This document shows positions 55,587 to 59,594 of a DNA stretch of 59,594 bases, one piece after another. This DNA comes from Neocallimastix lanati (nom. inval.) (lineage: Eukaryota; Neocallimastigomycota; Neocallimastigomycetes; Neocallimastigales; Neocallimastigaceae), in the NCBI GenBank assembly GCA_016946835.1, contig JACVTC010000082.1, forward strand, positions 822,501 through 882,094, written 5' to 3'. Numbering within the stretch: position 1 is the first letter of the stretch; every line of letters starts with the position of its first letter. The translations under genes and the position numbers were made by a program. The notes beneath the pieces are model-generated. The model was given only the letters and a program-made list of their open reading frames with translations. It searched no databases and was not told where the DNA came from.

Positions 55587-56650
55587 TGTAAAGGATTTCT
55601 AATGTGGGTTAGAAATATATAAATTTTAAATAATTTAACTAGGTCAACAAGTCCTTATATAGTAATAAAAAGGATTAGATTCTTATAAAATATTGATCAA
55701 ATAATTATTGAAATAAAAGAATACTTTTTATTATAATAAACACTAATAAAATATTATAAAAATATATTTAAAAGTTTCTTTTTTATATTTATAACTTTTA
55801 TTTATAATTATTATTAATTAATTATTATTATTACTATAATAGATTATTCTTATATTAATAATCTTACAAAGATTTAATTCTAAATCAAATTAATGTCTTT
55901 TTATATTATTTTCTAAAAATAATTATTATAATAATATTTATTTAATACATGTATTTTTTATATATATAAAACTAAACTATTTAATTAATAAACTATCTAA
56001 ATAAAATATAAAACTAAAGGAGATATTGTTTTTATTATTCATTATTCATAAGACTAGTCATTTTCATTATTCATATTGAGTCAGAATATTATTCTAAAGT
56101 CATTATCTAAATAATTATAACTAATAAAAATAAAACATAATTGTTAGTAAAAATATAATATAATAATTCGTATTTAAACATAATATAATTATTTGTTATT
56201 AATGGATAAATTATATAATAATTTGTATAGTAATGGATTAATTATTAAGGGGCCCTATCAAAATAATTTCTCCAATATTATATATATATTATTGATATTT
56301 ATCCAAAACTTTGAATCACGATATCTCGTGAACCAGTGGAGATATCGAGCTAAAAATTTGATATTTTTCTTCTCGGAAGCTAAAGCTTCCGAATGAGCAT
56401 AATACCAAGCGCGAAACTCAATTATTTGGCGAGATATGACTCATTGAAGTGAGTCTTAAATCACACATTATTTTATTATTTAATTATTGAAAAATTTAAA
56501 ATAAATTTTTATATTTAAATTGTTTAATATGAATCATATTTAGTAATAATAAATAATATAATATTATATAATGAATTAATGACGATTGAATAATATTTTT
56601 GTTTGCAATTCCAAAGTGATTTCAAACTAAATCACCTCGTAATCGCGACA
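55587..56650 (-). repeat. Shared LTR between the two D copies
   Basis: 5' LTR for the copy at 48675-55586 and 3' LTR for the copy to the right. Same 1064 bp as 48675-49738 at offset 6912, without indels. Confidence 0.9.
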
Positions 56651-59594
56651 TCGCTCCTCCTGAAGAATCGAATTCCAGGCGATTGAATAATTCATATATT
56701 AGGAATATACATGATAATATATTATGATTGACTCAATATATAGTTGAAATATAATTACAATATATAATATTGAAAAATTATTGAATAGAAATTAACATAT
56801 TAAAATATTGAAATATAGTTCCATATATGGTGAAAAATTTTTATCATAAATTCTAATTAATAATATTTTGTTGAAAATTTAAACTCTACTTATTATAGAA
56901 TTGCATAAATTTAATTTAAATAAATTAAAAATTTCAAAAAAATAAATTTTTTATTTGAATATTATATATAATTGATTTTTAATAATATTTTTAATAATAA
57001 AATATATTCTTGAAAAATTTATTATAAAATTATTGATATATAGAAAAATTTTAAAATTTTTTGAAAAAGCTGATTTTACTGAATTTTTTGTAAAATATAA
57101 TTATTGAGATCTATTTTATTTTTTATCTGTAAAATGTGAAATTTGAAATTTAAGTAATTTTACTTGTAAATTTTAATATTGTATAATTATTTTTATATAT
57201 TTTATAATAAAGATTTTGTGTAATTTATTTTTGAATATGCTCAAGTTAATTTTTTGAAATAAACTAAAAATTTAGTTTTAATTATTTTTTAATTATTTTT
57301 AATAAAATAAAATTGAAAAAATTTTTGAAATTGAAATTCCATTTATTTGAAATTATTTTTGAAATTTAAATTTAATTAGTGAGATGAGTTTATGAAAATA
57401 ATAAATTTGTATTACTAAGTTGATTTTTGGTACTTTATTATAAAAATTGATTAATAAATTGCTTTGTTTTAGAATTTCCTGATACTTTTGTTGAAATTAA
57501 TTAACATTTCTTGATATTGAATATCATTTTCGATAACTGATGCTGGAACCCAGTTACATTGTTGTTTATAGTTGTATCTAACTTTGTATTCATACCTTTT
57601 CTCTTTGTAATTTGGCCTAAAGTCTAAGATTTCAGTTATTCTAGCGGCTGTTTCTCTATACCTTGTCCTCCCTTTGAATTTTTCAGGAGTTGGAACATAC
57701 GGTTCTAACTCAGAAACATGGAAAATTGGATAATGTTTTGGGAATGGAGATTTAGAAATATCTATTCTATAATTACCATTCTTTAAAACTTCTAAAACTT
57801 TATATGGTCCATACTTACGAGGAGCTAATTTAGCTGATTCAGCGGTAGTAAATGCTGGTGGAGCATTAACCCAAACTTTTTCACCTTCTTTAAATTCAGG
57901 AGCAATCATTCTTTTCTTGTCTGCAGCTCTTTTGTAAAGATCTTGAGCTCTTAATAAGACTTCTTTGACATGTAAAAAGTTTTTTCCTACATCTTCGATA
58001 TATTCGAAATTAGAATTAGATCCTTGGAATAAAAATATTTCGTCCATTGGTGGATGGAAACCATAATTAATGAAAAATGGAGTTTGTTTTGTAGACTCAT
58101 GAACTGAATTGTTATAAACAAATTCTGCTAAATGTAGCCATTTAATCCAGTCATCATGGAAGAATGCTCTAGTGTAGCATCGTAAATATTGTGCGATGAA
58201 TGAATTACATCTCTCAACCTGTCCAACAGTTTCGTGGTGATCAGTAGTTGCTATTTTTGAAGCAATTCTAAGTTTTTCTAATATTTCTGTCCATAAAGCA
58301 CTTGTAAATTGAGAACCTCTATCAGAGTAAATGTCAGAAGGTAAACCGTGAATCCTAAATATTTCTTTTAAAAATGCTTCAGCAGTTTCTTCAGCTGTAG
58401 GTATAATTTTAAATGGTATTAAGTGAATCATTTTTGAAAATCGATCCACAACCACCATAATTACTGTGTATTTTTTAGATTCAGGTAGACCGCATAAAAA
58501 ATCAATTTCGATCGATCTCCAAGGTCGATCTGGAATTTCAAGTGGTCGTAAAAAATCATACTTTTTATGTCTACTAGCCTTATTTCTTGCACAGTTTTCG
58601 CATGAATTAACGAAACTTGTTATATCTTGATGCATTTTTGGCCACCAAAAATTTCTCATAATCAATTCTTCTGTACGTCGAATACCAAGATGACCTGCTG
58701 CGGGATTTTCATGATACCTTTTTAATATTTCTAGTCTTAATTTTTCAGGAACATAAATTAAATTACCATACCATATCATATTATTTTTAATTTTAAATTT
58801 ATTCATCTTTCTAAAAGGTCGGTAGTAGTATCCTTGACTAGCATTAATTGGACCAAAGTAATGATAGATATCATCAGCAGTACTATCAGTTTTAGTTGCT
58901 TCAATTATTTCTTCAATAAGTGTGTTGGAAATACCCATTAAACATGAAGATGGATCAATATTACTACTGTCTAAGATATATTCTGGTTGTTCATATTCGG
59001 GTTTTTGTAAATAATCTGGTCTGCGAGATAAACTATCCGGTTTTCCATTCTTTTTTCCTTGTCGATAAATTAATTGGAAGTTAAATTCTTGAAAGAACAT
59101 GTGCCAACGTTGTTGCCGTTGGTTGCCTACCTTTCCGCCTAAAGTATAAATTAAATTTTTATGGTCAGTAAAGACCGTAACTTGATGTTTTGCACCAAGT
59201 AATAAATGTCGCCAGTTGGAAAAAGCACATTTTATTGCTAAAAGTTCTTTTTCAGTGATTGAGTAATTTACTTCTACATTTGATAAACTTCTTGAATAGT
59301 AAGCAACAGGGTGAAGTTTACCCTTCATCATCCTTTTGAGATAGAATACCACCTATTGCATAGTTGCTAGCATCACACTCAACAATAAATGGTTTACTTG
59401 GGTCTGGATGTATTAATACAGGAGCGGTAGTAAGTCTATTTTTTAATTCTTGAAAAGCATTTTCGCATTTGTTATCCCAAATAAATTTATTATTTTTCTT
59501 TGTTAGGTTGTGTAGTGGTCTGGCGATTTGTGCAAAATTTTCTACAAACCTTCTGTAGTAGTTACAAAGACCGACAAAACGTTGTACATCCTTA
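56651..59594 (-). mobile_element. Second element D copy of the tandem array (partial)
   Basis: Repeats 49739-52681 at offset 6912, rising to 6913 after one inserted base near 59322. It holds the polypurine tract, the 3' non-coding region and pol up to the RT-RNase H connection, then runs off the window. Confidence 0.9.
57469..59594 (-). pseudogene. Pol of second D copy, one-base frameshift
   Basis: From 59321 leftward the sequence codes for the end of RNase H, integrase and chromodomain (about 620 residues) exactly as in the first copy. At 59320-59323 there is one extra C (TTTACCCTTC against TTTACCTTC at 52407-52415), inside RNase H just before the HPVAYYSRSL motif. This shifts the frame, so full-length Pol cannot be made from this copy. 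A homopolymer error in the assembly is possible. Confidence 0.85.

Larger units (their letters stand above)
48675..56650 (-). mobile_element. Element D: Ty3/gypsy chromovirus in a tandem array
   Basis: On the minus strand: 5' LTR 56650-55587, primer site, gag, pol, polypurine tract, 3' LTR 49738-48675. LTRs are both 1064 bp and at a constant offset of 6912. Right of the 5' LTR another polypurine tract and pol follow (56651-59594), so this LTR is at the same time the 3' LTR of a second copy. The array continues beyond the window. The left edge lies inside the LTR of element E after AAATT (48670-48674), the expected target duplication. Confidence 0.9.

Noticed and set aside
49281-56396. Identical 67-codon frames in both LTRs of element D
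   Set aside because: Inside the LTR, antisense to the element. Duplicated only because the LTR is. The hairpins in it were kept as a finding instead.
1-59594. CRISPR array or prokaryotic operon
   Set aside because: No spaced direct repeats of that kind; genes have spliceosomal introns. The tandem repeats present are satellites or retroelement parts.

Overview
The window reads as nuclear DNA from a very AT-rich fungus, most likely an anaerobic gut fungus (Neocallimastigomycota). The reasons are four host genes of eukaryotic type with short GT-AG introns (an RBMS-like RNA-binding protein, an augmin HAUS8-like protein, cullin-3 and Sec61 alpha), Sec61 sequence that looks fungal, intergenic DNA made almost only of A and T with long homopolymers and AAT/TTA repeats, a bacterial-type phospholipase C pseudogene, and a dense load of LTR and LINE retroelements. 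The genus is inference; a search with Sec61 or cullin would settle it.

Layout. 1-10185 is gene-bearing: RBMS-like gene (minus, runs off the left edge), HAUS8-like gene (plus, five exons), cullin-3 (minus, ten exons). 10186-18641 is a graveyard: a decayed copy of the gag-only LTR element, a 686-bp inverted-repeat element, an integrase remnant, a foldback element with a clean 8-bp target duplication, and a 7-bp satellite. 18642-20063 is the main exon of Sec61 alpha. 20641-28276 holds LINE 3' fragments, a deleted Ty3/gypsy pol, an orphan chromodomain, a broken PI-phospholipase C, and the gag end of an LTR element with a long structured leader.

28277-59594 is almost solid LTR retrotransposon. 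Element A (28277-31415) is complete but codes only for Gag. Element B (31577 to about 37545) is a chimera with RT-RNase H on one strand and RNase H-integrase on the other, meeting at a palindrome. Element C (39084-45458) is an intact-looking Ty3/gypsy chromovirus with equal 651-bp LTRs and a 5-bp target duplication. Element E (45515-48674, minus) is a decayed short LTR element. Element D (48675-56650, minus) is a second chromovirus with 1064-bp LTRs, inserted in the LTR of E and arranged as a tandem array: a second internal region begins past the shared LTR and runs off the right edge.

The most notable signals are in the retroelement control regions. C and D each carry a -1 frameshift heptamer directly before the gag stop, followed at 7-8 nt by a stem-loop. 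C and D also appear to self-prime: the 10 nt after the LTR are complementary to a 10-nt motif 37-38 nt downstream of a TATA box in the same LTR. A instead has a primer site matching the anticodon arm of a tRNA-Lys, and E and its relative at 27.4 kb have a 17-nt site for a normal tRNA 3' end. E carries an array of five hairpins in its leader whose stems differ in sequence but keep the same architecture.
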